Shown: positions 26,639 to 36,163, counted from the first letter of the stretch. The stretch: DNA of 64,000 bases from [Clostridium] scindens (GCF_019597925.1 NZ_CP080442.1:3797501-3861500); one strand, 5' to 3'. The notes: generated from the letters alone by a model not told the origin. Translations and numbers: made by a program.

Positions 26639-26962
26639 ATGCTACATTTAACAGCAGGAAATTTTGATGCAGAAACTACGCACAGCCCGCTTCCGGTAGT
26701 CGTCATGTTCTATGCCGTCTGGTGCGGCAAATGCGCTATGATGAAGCCAATCGTTGAGGAACTCGAACCCAGGTACCGTAATAAAGTACGGTTCTGCGAG
26801 GTGGAAATCGATGAATCCCCACTTCTTGCCGCCAAATACGATGCGGATATTGTTCCCACATTCGTGTTTTTCCAGAATGGCAGGCTGCTTGGCATCATGC
26901 AGGGGATTATTGACGAAGTCCAGTTCGAGCAGAGACTACAGAAAATCTTTAGAAATAGTTAA
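26639..26962 (+). CDS. Thioredoxin-family protein
   Basis: A 107-residue thioredoxin-fold protein. ATG at 26639 follows AAAGG by 8 nt. The active site is VWCGKC, with Lys instead of the usual Pro between Gly and the second Cys. The cis-Pro loop is DIVPTFVFF, and NGRLLGIMQG follows as in thioredoxins. Cytoplasmic. The CGKC site suggests a more unusual redox potential than CGPC thioredoxins; the partner is unknown. Confidence 0.88.
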   Translation: MLHLTAGNFDAETTHSPLPVVVMFYAVWCGKCAMMKPIVEELEPRYRNKVRFCEVEIDESPLLAAKYDADIVPTFVFFQNGRLLGIMQGIIDEVQFEQRLQKIFRNS

Positions 26963-26974
26963 GGCATATTTTCT

Positions 26975-27002
26975 TTGCAAATATAGCCGGATATGTTATA
27001 TT
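26975..27002 (+). promoter_or_regulatory. Candidate promoter of the DUF1002 gene
   Basis: TTGCAA (26975-26980), 16-base spacer, TATATT (26997-27002). A GC-rich inverted repeat (GGCTGCG / CGCAGCC) follows in the leader at about 27028-27058. Confidence 0.5.
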
Positions 27003-27104
27003 AGGGGAGATAAATGAAAGAACCGCAGGCTGCGCGCCTTATATCAGGGCCGCAGCCCTTGCGAGAATAATGAAAAGGGGGCATGGTGAATTACACCAGG
27101 CATT

Positions 27105-28337
27105 ATGAGAAAGATGAAAAGAATCATACCCGTCATGATGGCAGCAGTCCTTACCTGTGCCAGCGTGCCGATGGTAGCAAAAGCAGACAACTCCAAAGTC
27201 GTAACCCTTGGGGCCAATCTCTCGGACGAACAGAAGAAGTCCATGTATGAATATTTCGGGACCTCCTCGGACAAGGTAGAAACCATAGAAGTTACCAATG
27301 CTGATGAAAGAAAATATATGGAAGGGATCGCATCCGAAGAGCAGATCGGAACCCGTACATACAGCTGTTCTTATGTAGAGCCGACTGGCAGCGGCGGTGT
27401 CCAGGTAAAAGTGGCTAACCTTACCTTTGTGACAAGTTCCATGATTGCCAGTACATTGCTGACATCCGGCGTGGAAAACTGTAATGTAGTTGCCGCATCT
27501 CCCATCGAAGTATCCGGCACAGGAGCATTGACCGGAATTATGATGGCTTACGAAAGCGCCAGCGGAGAGAAGTTAAGTGAAGATCAGAAGGCGGCCGCAA
27601 CCGAAGAACTGGTTACTACCGGCGAACTTGCAAACGAGGTCGGGCAGCAGGAAGCCACAGATCTTATGAACGAAGTGAAACAAGACGTCATAGAAGACGG
27701 CTTGACAGATCCCGACGACATTAAGGACGCAGTAGAAGATGCCGCGAAGGACATCAATATCACCCTTACCGACGATCAGATGGCAAAAATTGTATCTCTG
27801 ATGGAGAATATTTCCCAGTATGATTATGATGTAAAGGCTTTAAAGAAGACCCTGGAGAATCTGGAAGGCAAGGACGAAGGCTTCTTCGCAGGACTCTGGA
27901 GTTCCATCAAAGGCTTCTTCACCGGTGATTCTGGCGATGGCGGCATCATTAACGATACCAAGGATGACATTCTCGGCGCAGATGCTGTAATAGACAGCAC
28001 GCTGGATGCCATCAATTCGCAGACAGAAGAAAAGGAAAGCTTCTGGGACAAAATCGTAGGATTCTTCAAAGACCTGTTCGGAGGCAGCGATGATGAGGCC
28101 GACGATGCAAAAGACGAAAGCACAAACGATGACGCAGATGTAAGCGATACAAAAGACAGCGTAGATGACGCCACAGATTCTACCGATGGAACATCCATTG
28201 ACGAGCAGACAGATGATTCGAAGGACGGAACCGGCCTGGACGACACGGATAATTCCGGCGATGTCTCTGATGGAAGTTCGGATACAGGCGCCGCCGATGC
28301 TTCCGGAACCCCAGATGACGGCAGCACCGCACAATAG
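27105..28337 (+). CDS. Secreted DUF1002 (YpuA-like) protein with acidic tail
   Basis: A 410-residue exported protein. It has a signal peptide (about 1-27, ending AKAD) and a DUF1002 domain at about 30-250 (VTLGANLSDEQKKSMYEYFG, FVTSSMIASTLLTSGVEN, GTGALTGIMMAYESASGE). A segment with two FF-rich stretches follows (GFFAGLWSSIKGFFTG and SFWDKIVGFFKDLFGG), then a disordered Asp/Ser/Thr-rich tail of about 80 residues. The function of DUF1002 is unknown. The amphipathic FF helices might touch the membrane. Start: ATG 27105 or ATG 27114; the ribosome site is weak for both. A strong terminator follows. Confidence 0.85.
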   Translation: MRKMKRIIPVMMAAVLTCASVPMVAKADNSKVVTLGANLSDEQKKSMYEYFGTSSDKVETIEVTNADERKYMEGIASEEQIGTRTYSCSYVEPTGSGGVQVKVANLTFVTSSMIASTLLTSGVENCNVVAASPIEVSGTGALTGIMMAYESASGEKLSEDQKAAATEELVTTGELANEVGQQEATDLMNEVKQDVIEDGLTDPDDIKDAVEDAAKDINITLTDDQMAKIVSLMENISQYDYDVKALKKTLENLEGKDEGFFAGLWSSIKGFFTGDSGDGGIINDTKDDILGADAVIDSTLDAINSQTEEKESFWDKIVGFFKDLFGGSDDEADDAKDESTNDDADVSDTKDSVDDATDSTDGTSIDEQTDDSKDGTGLDDTDNSGDVSDGSSDTGAADASGTPDDGSTAQ

Positions 28338-28350
28338 CATAGTATGAATG

Positions 28351-28384
28351 AAGGGATAGCGTTTTTAAGCCGCTATCCCTTTTC
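28351..28384 (+). terminator. Terminator of the DUF1002 gene
   Basis: Perfect stem AAGGGATAGCG / CGCTATCCCTT (28351-28361, 28371-28381) followed by TTTCTTATT. It may also act on the convergent glgB transcript. Confidence 0.9.
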
Positions 28385-28429
28385 TTATTCAAACATTCTT
28401 TCTTGCCAATTCGCTCACGATACGTCTAT

Positions 28430-30340
28430 CTAGAATTCAAAGATCGCCACTCCATATGCCGGCAGCTTGTATGCAAAGGAATATGGCCTGCCGTCACAGT
28501 CTTTCTTTACCGCTCTATAGACCTCCGGCCTCTCTTCCCCTGTACCGCCATACTTTGCGTCGTCACTGTTCATAATCAACTTATACTGCTTTCTCCTGGG
28601 CACTCCCACTCTGTAATCGTCTCTTGCCACTGGAGTGAAATTGCAAACGAACAGCAGATTCTTCTTATTATCCTTGGAATGCCGGATAAAGCTGAAGATG
28701 CTTCTATAAGCGTCATCCGCATTGACCCATTCAAATCCTTCCCAACTCTGATCCTGCTCATACATGGCCTTATTCCGCTTATAGAGGTGAAGCAGATCCC
28801 TGACCCAGTTCTGCATCTCTAGATGCTCCTCCTCAGCCAGAAGATACCAGTCAAGTTCCCTTTCCTCGCTCCATTCCCTAAGCTGTGCGAACTCCTGCCC
28901 CATAAAGAGCAGTTTCTTGCCCGCATGCCCCATCATAAAAGCATAGCCTGCCTTCAGGTTGGAATACTTATCCGCTCCAATCCCAGGCATCTTATTGAGC
29001 ATCGAGCATTTCAGATGCACCACTTCGTCATGGGACAATACCAGAATATAGTTCTCGCTGTATGCATAACTCATGGCAAAAGTCATCTGGTTATGATGGT
29101 CCTTCCGAAAATAAGGATCCAGTTTCATATATTCAGTAAAATCATGCATCCAGCCCATATTCCATTTCAGGCTGAATCCTAGTCCATCCTCTTCTACGTC
29201 CCCCGTTACTTTCGGCCATGCCGTAGATTCCTCAGCGATCATCAGCGCACCCGGATTTCTTCCAAGCACCACAGAATTCAGATGCTTGAAGAAGTCAATC
29301 GCCTCCAGATTCTTATTGCCGCCATACTTGTTGGCAACCCATTGCCCGTCCTGCTTGCCATAATCAAGATAGAGCATGGACGCTACCGCATCTACTCGCA
29401 GGCCGTCCACATGGAACTGCTCGATCCAGAACAGCGCATTAGAAATCAGAAAGTTTCTGACTTCATTCTTCCCATAATCAAATATCTTGGTTCCCCAGTC
29501 CGGATGCTCCCCCTTCTTCGGGTCGGCATATTCATAAGTAGGGGTACCGTCAAAGTTGGACAGTCCATGGATATCTCTGGGAAAATGAGCCGGAACCCAG
29601 TCCAGGATCACGCCAATCTTATTCTTATGAAGGTAATTGATCATCCATGCAAAATCTTCCGGCGTTCCATAACGGGAAGTCGGTGCGAAATAGCCCGTCA
29701 CCTGATATCCCCAGGAGCCATCAAATGGGTGTTCCGCAATCCCCATCAGTTCAACATGCGTGTATCCCATGTCCTTTACATACTTGGCGATCTCTTTCGC
29801 AAATTCCCTGTAATTATAGAATCCCTCATCCTCCCTGCCCAGATGCCTTTTCCATGAGCCGATGTGTACTTCGTATATGGATACCGGCTCCTCTGTGTGA
29901 TTCCACTGAGTCCTTCTATCCATCCAGGCCTTGTCGGTCCATTTCATATCCGTGATGTCCACAACCTTTGATGCGGTGCCCGGTCTTAATTCCGCATAAT
30001 TAGCATAGGGATCTGCCTTAAAAACATACTCTCCGGTGTACGTCTCAATACAATACTTATACATGGCATATTCTTCTACCCCGGGAACAAAACAGGTATA
30101 TATGCCAAGAGGCTCCTGCCTCTCCATAGGGTTTGCCTCCATGTCCCACTCATTGAACTCTCCAACCACGGAAACCGAACGTGCATGCGGAGCCCAGACT
30201 GCAAAATATACGCCCGTCTTTTTCCCATTCTTTACCTTGTGGGCACCCAGCTTCTTGTATATCTCATAATGATTCCCCTGCCCAAATAAATAATGGTCCA
30301 GTTCGCCTATTTCATATGGTTTCAACTTTTTTTCTGCCAT
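28430..30340 (-). CDS. glgB: 1,4-alpha-glucan branching enzyme
   Basis: A 636-residue GH13 branching enzyme that makes alpha-1,6 branches in glycogen. It has an N-terminal CBM48 region (VYFAVWAPHARSVSVVGEFN), then GH13 motifs: DWVPAHFPRD, DGLRVDAVASMLY with the nucleophile Asp, MIAEESTAWP with the acid Glu, and LSHDEVVH. The ATG at 30340 follows GAGGGGTG; an ATG five codons upstream lacks a site. A TATAAT box lies at 30378-30383 on the minus strand. No other glg genes are next to it. Confidence 0.95.
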   Translation of the reverse strand: MAEKKLKPYEIGELDHYLFGQGNHYEIYKKLGAHKVKNGKKTGVYFAVWAPHARSVSVVGEFNEWDMEANPMERQEPLGIYTCFVPGVEEYAMYKYCIETYTGEYVFKADPYANYAELRPGTASKVVDITDMKWTDKAWMDRRTQWNHTEEPVSIYEVHIGSWKRHLGREDEGFYNYREFAKEIAKYVKDMGYTHVELMGIAEHPFDGSWGYQVTGYFAPTSRYGTPEDFAWMINYLHKNKIGVILDWVPAHFPRDIHGLSNFDGTPTYEYADPKKGEHPDWGTKIFDYGKNEVRNFLISNALFWIEQFHVDGLRVDAVASMLYLDYGKQDGQWVANKYGGNKNLEAIDFFKHLNSVVLGRNPGALMIAEESTAWPKVTGDVEEDGLGFSLKWNMGWMHDFTEYMKLDPYFRKDHHNQMTFAMSYAYSENYILVLSHDEVVHLKCSMLNKMPGIGADKYSNLKAGYAFMMGHAGKKLLFMGQEFAQLREWSEERELDWYLLAEEEHLEMQNWVRDLLHLYKRNKAMYEQDQSWEGFEWVNADDAYRSIFSFIRHSKDNKKNLLFVCNFTPVARDDYRVGVPRRKQYKLIMNSDDAKYGGTGEERPEVYRAVKKDCDGRPYSFAYKLPAYGVAIFEF

Positions 30341-30402
30341 ATCTTCACCCCTCACATTCCTGCTGCAATTTACTAATATTATACTTTACGGAAGGGTAAA
30401 AA

Positions 30403-30438
30403 GAAAGGGTTTTGACAAATCTTGCTTGCCAAAACCCT
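30403..30438 (-). terminator. Terminator of the AAA-protein gene
   Basis: Stem AGGGTTTTG / CAAAACCCT (30406-30414, 30430-30438). On the minus strand it is followed by TTCTTTTT, 14 nt past the stop of the upstream gene. Confidence 0.8.
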
Positions 30439-30451
30439 GCTTTTCATTTAT

Positions 30452-33400
30452 TTAGATTTTAAAGTCCTCTTCCTTCAGTATTATCCTGTCAGAATCATCC
30501 GTACTCTTGCCAAATACCCTTCTTGCCAGGTGCTTAACATTGGCTTTCTGGGAGTGCGCGATGGCCTCGTCCATAATCTCTTTCACTTCCGCAACCGTCA
30601 CCGCATGGTCTTCTCTCTGCATTACATCAATACGGCTATACAATGCGAGAATTCCCATTTCATCCAGTTTATAGCCATTTTCTTTCGCGTATGTCTGGCC
30701 AAAAGTTACCAGTTCATCATTGATGAATACCGGAAGTTCCAGTTTGGATGTAAACTTCTTCTTGAAATCCGGATTTGCAGTCAGGATACGCTCTAACGGC
30801 TTTCTCTGATCCTCCAGCACAAAGAGCAGCTCGCCGGTCTTCTTCTCCATCAGGTAGTTCAATTCCTTAATGGTTCTGGAGTTCAGTTTCCCGGCCTTCT
30901 CGATGATAATCGCGCCGCCTCGCAGTTTCTGGATAATATTGGTGAGTTCCTTCTTATTTAAAGATTCGCCTGTAACGATGGCTACTTTTCCTTGCTTTAG
31001 ATTCCTCTGCTTCTGGATTGCCTTGACAATATCAACCGCAAGCACCGTCTTTCCGGACCCTTTACGGCCGATAACCATTAGGTTGCCTGTCTTTGAAGTA
31101 CCTTCCCTCTGGGCTCTGCGGTCATTATCCAGAACCTCTACAATCTGCTCGCTCATACCCCTGACCGGAACGAAATAGGAGAACAATTTTTTCTGCTCTT
31201 CCGTAAGCCCCGCTTTCAGTCCAATCTCGCTCGTAGCGCTAAGGTCATAGCGGCCCGTTACCACGAACCCTGTATCAAATGGAACTCCGCCTCCCTTTGA
31301 CTTCTTAATTCTATCCTGAATCTCCTCCTCAGAAGGCTCCTCTATCTCTAAATCTTCTTGCGCCGGCTTTTCGTCATCCTCTTCGTCGTCATCGTCATCG
31401 AAGAAATCTTCATCATCGAAATCAGCCTCCTCAAAACTATCGTCTTCGAAGTCCTCTTCCTCAAAATCCTCTTCCTCGAAGTCTTCTTCCTCGAAGTCCT
31501 CTTCCTCGAAGTCTTCTTCCTCGAAGTCCTCTTCCTCGAAGTCTTCTTCCTCAAAGTCCTCTTCAAAGTCGCCGTCAAAGTCTTCGTCCTCTAATTCCTC
31601 TGCAAACTCCTCCTCGTCATCATCAAAATCCAAGTCAAAGTCTTCGTCGAAGTCTTCTCCAATATTGCCGATGATATCCTGGTCATCAAGCGCTTCTCCA
31701 TTGTCAAAGTCTTCGTCACTTAAATCTCCGATCTCTTCATCAAAATCTGACTCTACATAGGCTTCTGGCTCTTCAAATTCAGCCGTCTCGAACTCTTCTT
31801 CGTACTCGCTTTCAGGAGCCTCTTCTTCAACCGGAATTTCTTCTGCCTCAGCAATTTCCTCAGCCTCAAGAGCCTCTTCCTCGAAGGTCTCTTCCTCGAA
31901 ATCCTCCTCAGCCGGCACTTCTTCGACGATCTCTTCCTCAGCTGTATCTTCCGCCTCTTCCCCGACTGCTGCCAGTTCGTCAAAGAGTTCTACATTAATT
32001 GCCAGACCCTTGTCAGGATGCTCCGGTTCCTGGTAATCGGCTTCCTCTTCTTCCAGAAGCCCGTTCTCCATCTCTTCTACCAGCCTTACAATATCATCAG
32101 GAATTTTCTGCGTCTTTGCCTCTACGACTGAATTAAGCAGCGCTTCTTCCTTTGCTGCCTCCTCCGCTGCCTGGCGCGCGGCCTCTTCCTCAGCCGCCTT
32201 TCTGGCTGCTTCTTCTTCCGCCGCCTTGCGTGCTGCTTCCTCCGCCGCTTTTCTGGCCGCCTCTTCTTCCGCCGCCTTACGTGCCGCTTCTGCTTCCGCC
32301 GCCTTTCTTTCCACTTCTCGGCGCTCTGCTTCCTTACGCTTTCTGGCTGCCTCGCGCTCCTTTCGGATTCTCTCATCGTCTTTCTGCTTCTGCTTCTCTA
32401 TTGCTTCTGCATTCGCTTTCTGCTTTGCTTCCCACTCCTGAAGAATCTCTTCGATTCGCATCTGCCCGGTGATTCGAAGTTCTTCTTCCTTTTCTTTCAT
32501 GGCTTTTTCTTCTATATTAATGCCGCTTGCTACAGCTACCCCATTCGCCAGGGCCTCTTCAAGCGTAGCCCCTTTCACGATCTTGGTAATAGCGGAGTGT
32601 TTCTTTGGCTGCTCTTCTACAAAGCCTTCTTCAGCAATCTCCTCTACATCAGCTTCGCCAGTTTCCTCAGACTCCTCTGCATCTTCTTCCGCTTCATCCG
32701 GCAGCGCCTGGCTAACCGCTTCTGATACAGCCTCCAGTTCCGCTTCATCCAGCGGCATCTCGCCGCCGGCCTCTTTTGTCTCTTCTTCTGCTTCCTCTTC
32801 ATCGGCTTTGGCTTTTTCTGCCACAGCCCTGGCTGTTGCAGCTGCTGAGGCTGCCGCAACCGTTTTTGCAGCGCGTCCTGCTGCCTGGCTCTTAACGGCA
32901 GCCGCCCTCTTTGGCGCTCCCGGACGATTATCATACTTCTCCTGCTGAAGCGGTGTCAGCGGCTTATACTTCATCTTAAGCTCCATTGCCTGATAGACAT
33001 ACTTGCCTTCACTGAACCAAAGGATCAGGTCGTCGCATTCTTCCAGACACTCTGCAGTCATGCCCGCCTCATGATACAGTCTCGCCAGTTCATACGCCCA
33101 CTTTTCGACATACTCGGCTTTCTTAAAGTCTTCCAGCGCTGTGATCTGCTCTGTAAGCGGCGCGCCCTGCGTCTTCAATATCTTATACTTTAATATAAAC
33201 TGGTTCGGATCTTTCGGTGCCAGTTTTACAAACTCCTCATAACAGTCTGACGCTTCCTCTATATCATCAATCTTCAATGCCAGCGTTCCCAGCCGGTATA
33301 CGATCTTTCTGCTCCCGGGGGAACGGTCAAATGCAACGAATAAAATATCCCTGCTCTTCTGAAATTCTCCATTGTACTCATATATCTCGCTGACCGTATT

Positions 33401-33529
33401 CAGCATGGATGCATTTTTTACCCTGCGCCAATCTATGGTATCTGCTATCTCCATAGCCTTTTTATACTGCTTTTGCTCCATGTGCTCGAGCATCTGCTCT
33501 GTCTTTACCCTATATTCATATTTATCCAA
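30452..33529 (-). CDS. TPR / acidic low-complexity / CbbX-like AAA protein
   Basis: About 1025 residues, cytoplasmic. Start: GTG 33538 lies inside the GAGGTG site, so TTG 33529 (6 nt after it) is preferred. Residues 1-200 look like TPR helices. About 370-490 is an Ala/Glu/Arg coiled coil (AARKAAEEEAARKAA). About 530-760 is very acidic with seven FEEED repeats. The C-terminal 230 residues form an AAA fold: P-loop GRKGSGKT near 821, AIIIEKAGKL at the Walker B site, and LTANPDFKKKF, as in CbbX/SpoVK/EccA ATPases. The Walker B acidic pair is EK instead of DE, so ATP hydrolysis is doubtful. Role unknown; it could be a scaffold or chaperone. Confidence 0.75.
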   Translation of the reverse strand: MDKYEYRVKTEQMLEHMEQKQYKKAMEIADTIDWRRVKNASMLNTVSEIYEYNGEFQKSRDILFVAFDRSPGSRKIVYRLGTLALKIDDIEEASDCYEEFVKLAPKDPNQFILKYKILKTQGAPLTEQITALEDFKKAEYVEKWAYELARLYHEAGMTAECLEECDDLILWFSEGKYVYQAMELKMKYKPLTPLQQEKYDNRPGAPKRAAAVKSQAAGRAAKTVAAASAAATARAVAEKAKADEEEAEEETKEAGGEMPLDEAELEAVSEAVSQALPDEAEEDAEESEETGEADVEEIAEEGFVEEQPKKHSAITKIVKGATLEEALANGVAVASGINIEEKAMKEKEEELRITGQMRIEEILQEWEAKQKANAEAIEKQKQKDDERIRKEREAARKRKEAERREVERKAAEAEAARKAAEEEAARKAAEEAARKAAEEEAARKAAEEEAARQAAEEAAKEEALLNSVVEAKTQKIPDDIVRLVEEMENGLLEEEEADYQEPEHPDKGLAINVELFDELAAVGEEAEDTAEEEIVEEVPAEEDFEEETFEEEALEAEEIAEAEEIPVEEEAPESEYEEEFETAEFEEPEAYVESDFDEEIGDLSDEDFDNGEALDDQDIIGNIGEDFDEDFDLDFDDDEEEFAEELEDEDFDGDFEEDFEEEDFEEEDFEEEDFEEEDFEEEDFEEEDFEEEDFEDDSFEEADFDDEDFFDDDDDEEDDEKPAQEDLEIEEPSEEEIQDRIKKSKGGGVPFDTGFVVTGRYDLSATSEIGLKAGLTEEQKKLFSYFVPVRGMSEQIVEVLDNDRRAQREGTSKTGNLMVIGRKGSGKTVLAVDIVKAIQKQRNLKQGKVAIVTGESLNKKELTNIIQKLRGGAIIIEKAGKLNSRTIKELNYLMEKKTGELLFVLEDQRKPLERILTANPDFKKKFTSKLELPVFINDELVTFGQTYAKENGYKLDEMGILALYSRIDVMQREDHAVTVAEVKEIMDEAIAHSQKANVKHLARRVFGKSTDDSDRIILKEEDFKI
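31443..31566 (-). repeat. 15-bp in-frame repeat coding FEEED
   Basis: About eight 15-bp units alternate between two codon variants (GAA GTC CTC TTC CTC and GAA GTC TTC TTC CTC as read on the plus strand), with decayed units at both ends. They form the core of the acidic segment of the AAA protein. Confidence 0.9.
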
Positions 33530-33589
33530 ATCGCTCACCTCAAATTATTTATTCAAAAACTGATGTTATCTTACATTTTTACTTATATA

Positions 33590-33618
33590 AGTTTAGCATA
33601 AGGCCTGACTATTGTCAA
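33590..33618 (-). promoter_or_regulatory. SigA promoter of the AAA-protein gene
   Basis: Minus-strand TTGACA (33613-33618), 17-base spacer, TAAACT (33590-33595), about 60 nt before the start codon. Confidence 0.75.
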
Positions 33619-33664
33619 AATATACGAACAAAATTGTTAAAACTATATTACAAAAGTTACAATT

Positions 33665-35419
33665 TTATAACCGCCTTTTTATATAGCGTTTTCCGTAGTC
33701 TTCTGCCTTCATTGCCTTGCCCGCAAGGAATCCCTGGCCTATATCACAGTTCAGCATGCAAAGGAGCTTGCGCTGCTCCTGCGTCTCAACGCCCTCGCAC
33801 ACGACCTTCATATCCATACTATGGGCCATCTCTATCACTTTTTCAAAAATAACCCTCGTCCGCCGGTTATCCGATTCCAGAAGACTTTTATCTATCTTTA
33901 GGATATCCCCCGACACGACGCTCAACATATTCAAAGATGCATACCCTGTTCCAAAATCATCAATCGCAAGCTTGAACCCTTTCCTGTGCAGTTCCCGCGC
34001 CAGTTTCATGATCCGGTTTCCTTCCTCGATAAATGCCGATTCCGTCAGTTCAAAGGTGAGATACTCATGGGGTATCTCATATCGGTCCACAATACTGCAG
34101 AAGTCTTCAAAGAAACTGTCCTGCTCTATATCTGCCCTGGACTGGTTTACGCTGACCGGCTTTAACTGTTTTCCTTCTTTCATCCATTTATTCATATAAC
34201 TGCACACAAGTTCCAGCATATACAGGTCAAATCTATATATCAGGTTATAATCCTCAAAAAGGGGTACGAATTCATTAGGCATAATCACCAAGCCATTAGA
34301 TAGCTGCCAGCGGCACAAAGCCTCTCCCCCCACAATATTTTCCGTCTTCATATCAAACTGCGGCTGAATATAAAGTTTAAATTCCTTCTTCTCTATGGCT
34401 GATGAAGCCCATTCCAGGATCTGGCTGTTGTTATAATGCTGCTGCAGCATCCAATCGCTATAATATGCATAACGGTCCTCCTTCACATATTTTCGAATGC
34501 TCTGCATTGCCATCAGCGCCTTATCAAGCATCCCCTTGACCGTTTCCGCCCTGGTATCTGCCGGTATGTAGATACCCGCATTCAGCCACACCTCTAATCC
34601 AATCTCCTTAATCCATCCGTCTTTCGTCAGTTCCCTGCGGATCTCCTCCATCCTGCGGCGCATGCTGTTCTCTCCCTCGTAAACCAGCAGAATTGAAAAG
34701 GTGTCTTTCTCTATACGTCCACATGCTTCCCTTCTGCCGCACGCCTCTTCCAGATTTCTTGCTATCGTTTTTAATAGCCGGTCCCCGGTAGAAAAGCCGT
34801 AGGTCCGGTTGATAAACCGAAAATCCCTGATGCCGAATTTTATCACGGCAAATTTCTGGTCTGGATAACTTTTAAATATATGTTGCGCCTGCTCCACAAA
34901 GCCTTCCATATTATTAATTCTTGTCATGGAATCAGTCCGGGCTTCCTTCTTAATTACGTCACTAATCTTATTATATGTATTTCTAGCCACCTCAGCGTTA
35001 AATGCAGCAAGCCCTGCCAGCCTGTCATCCGGAGTTGATTGATGAATATGTACGGCCTTCCAGTCCCCATCCTGCCTTCTCCATACAATGGATATCCGTG
35101 TATCTATTTCGGTCATGTACAATTCTTTCTTTGGGGTCCTGACCTTCAAGATCGCAAGCGTTACCCCTACTCGTTCTGAAACTCCCATTCCATAGTGCCA
35201 TTCCTGCAATATCTCATATATCCCGTCAGTCACTTTCATCTCCATTTCCATGACTTTAAGAACCTCATCTTTTGTCAGGCATATTCTCTCCTTGCTGATG
35301 CCAATCCAGGTAACATCATCTGCCAGGTATTCCGCCATCTGATGGTAATCGTGCTTTCTAAAATACAGATCAGCCAGTCTTGCTGCCCTATTTTCTAACT
35401 CTTCCCCTTCGTGATTCAT
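33665..35419 (-). CDS. NTF2-like / degenerate GGDEF / EAL protein (c-di-GMP phosphodiesterase)
   Basis: A 584-residue soluble protein. The N-terminal 150 residues resemble an NTF2/SnoaL-type sensor (YLADDVTWIGISKERI, IVWRRQDGDWKAVHIHQS). Residues about 165-330 form a GGDEF fold with the signature lost (RIEKDTFSILL). Residues about 340-580 form an EAL domain with catalytic residues present: GGEALCRW, FELTESAF, AIDDFGTGYASL, KIDKSLL, EGVET and GFLAGKAM. It should degrade cyclic di-GMP; the GGDEF part may bind GTP or act as a regulatory unit. A good ribosome site (GGAGG) and its own promoter precede it. Confidence 0.88.
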   Translation of the reverse strand: MNHEGEELENRAARLADLYFRKHDYHQMAEYLADDVTWIGISKERICLTKDEVLKVMEMEMKVTDGIYEILQEWHYGMGVSERVGVTLAILKVRTPKKELYMTEIDTRISIVWRRQDGDWKAVHIHQSTPDDRLAGLAAFNAEVARNTYNKISDVIKKEARTDSMTRINNMEGFVEQAQHIFKSYPDQKFAVIKFGIRDFRFINRTYGFSTGDRLLKTIARNLEEACGRREACGRIEKDTFSILLVYEGENSMRRRMEEIRRELTKDGWIKEIGLEVWLNAGIYIPADTRAETVKGMLDKALMAMQSIRKYVKEDRYAYYSDWMLQQHYNNSQILEWASSAIEKKEFKLYIQPQFDMKTENIVGGEALCRWQLSNGLVIMPNEFVPLFEDYNLIYRFDLYMLELVCSYMNKWMKEGKQLKPVSVNQSRADIEQDSFFEDFCSIVDRYEIPHEYLTFELTESAFIEEGNRIMKLARELHRKGFKLAIDDFGTGYASLNMLSVVSGDILKIDKSLLESDNRRTRVIFEKVIEMAHSMDMKVVCEGVETQEQRKLLCMLNCDIGQGFLAGKAMKAEDYGKRYIKRRL

Positions 35420-35482
35420 GCGTATACCTCCTGACGCCGCACCCCCATGGCTATCCTTAAGTCATGCTGGCTGCTTATCTCC

Positions 35483-35511
35483 ATTATGTCCGAAATCCAT
35501 TGCATTTTCAA
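35483..35511 (-). promoter_or_regulatory. SigA promoter of the EAL gene
   Basis: Minus-strand TTGAAA (35506-35511), 17-base spacer, CATAAT (35483-35488), about 65 nt before the start codon. Confidence 0.6.
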
Positions 35512-35530
35512 TGGAAACATCATATATTAT

Positions 35531-35574
35531 AAAAAAATAGCCATCACAATCTTTCATGATTATAATGGCTATTT
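35531..35574 (-). terminator. Terminator of the orphan AT-rich transcription unit
   Basis: Stem AAATAGCCAT / ATGGCTATTT (35535-35544, 35565-35574). On the minus strand it is followed by seven T. No recognised gene lies upstream of it on this strand, so it should end the transcript that starts near 36311. Confidence 0.8.
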
Positions 35575-36047
35575 CTTATTTAATTTTATCATATTCTTTT
35601 ATTCTAATCGGAGGGTCTGCTGTGATTCTATCGTTCCCTTATGCCTTTCTCCTTTTAATCGATTTATAACTCAAAGTCTTAGATCATTATATCTCAGTAT
35701 CTACTATAAATATTTATAATAATAACTGCTATATTAACCTTTGATATCATTATTTATATCCCTCTGGTTGCTATATAATCCAGCCTGTAATGGTTATTAA
35801 TATCTATAACCGTTTCAATTATAGCCAGTGCCCTTATCATTTGTCTATAATCGTATTAAGTTATTCCTTCTATAACCCTGGCTTATATAGTTATATAAAT
35901 CTGATATATTAGGTAATGTTTCTTCACACATCTTCTAATATCTTTGAACTATTATGTGGTATTATCTTCAATATGTCTGCAAATATGAATCTTATATTCT
36001 TTCCGGTTTATCTTCTCCGACTTCACTTTCATTCAATTATCTACCGG

Positions 36048-36140
36048 TTAATATCCTCTATGGTTAAGGCTTATTCTACGGGAACTTTTATTTGCCATAC
36101 CACTAACATATTGAAATATTGATTCTGTTAAATTGTCCAA
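36048..36140 (-). CDS. Possible 30-residue peptide
   Basis: TTG at 36140 follows a strong AAAGGAGG site by 9 nt and opens a 30-codon frame (MDNLTESIFQYVSGMANKSS and so on, ending RISLNHRGY). The ribosome site is the best in the AT-rich unit and is the main reason to list it. No family recognised. Confidence 0.35.
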   Translation of the reverse strand: MDNLTESIFQYVSGMANKSSRRISLNHRGY

Positions 36141-36163
36141 TGGATTAAGCCTCCTTTAATCTA

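Noticed and set aside
32152..32948. Long plus-strand Ser/Ala-rich frames opposite the AAA protein
   Set aside because: Mirror of the Glu/Ala-rich coding strand; biased codons on the opposite strand keep frames open.
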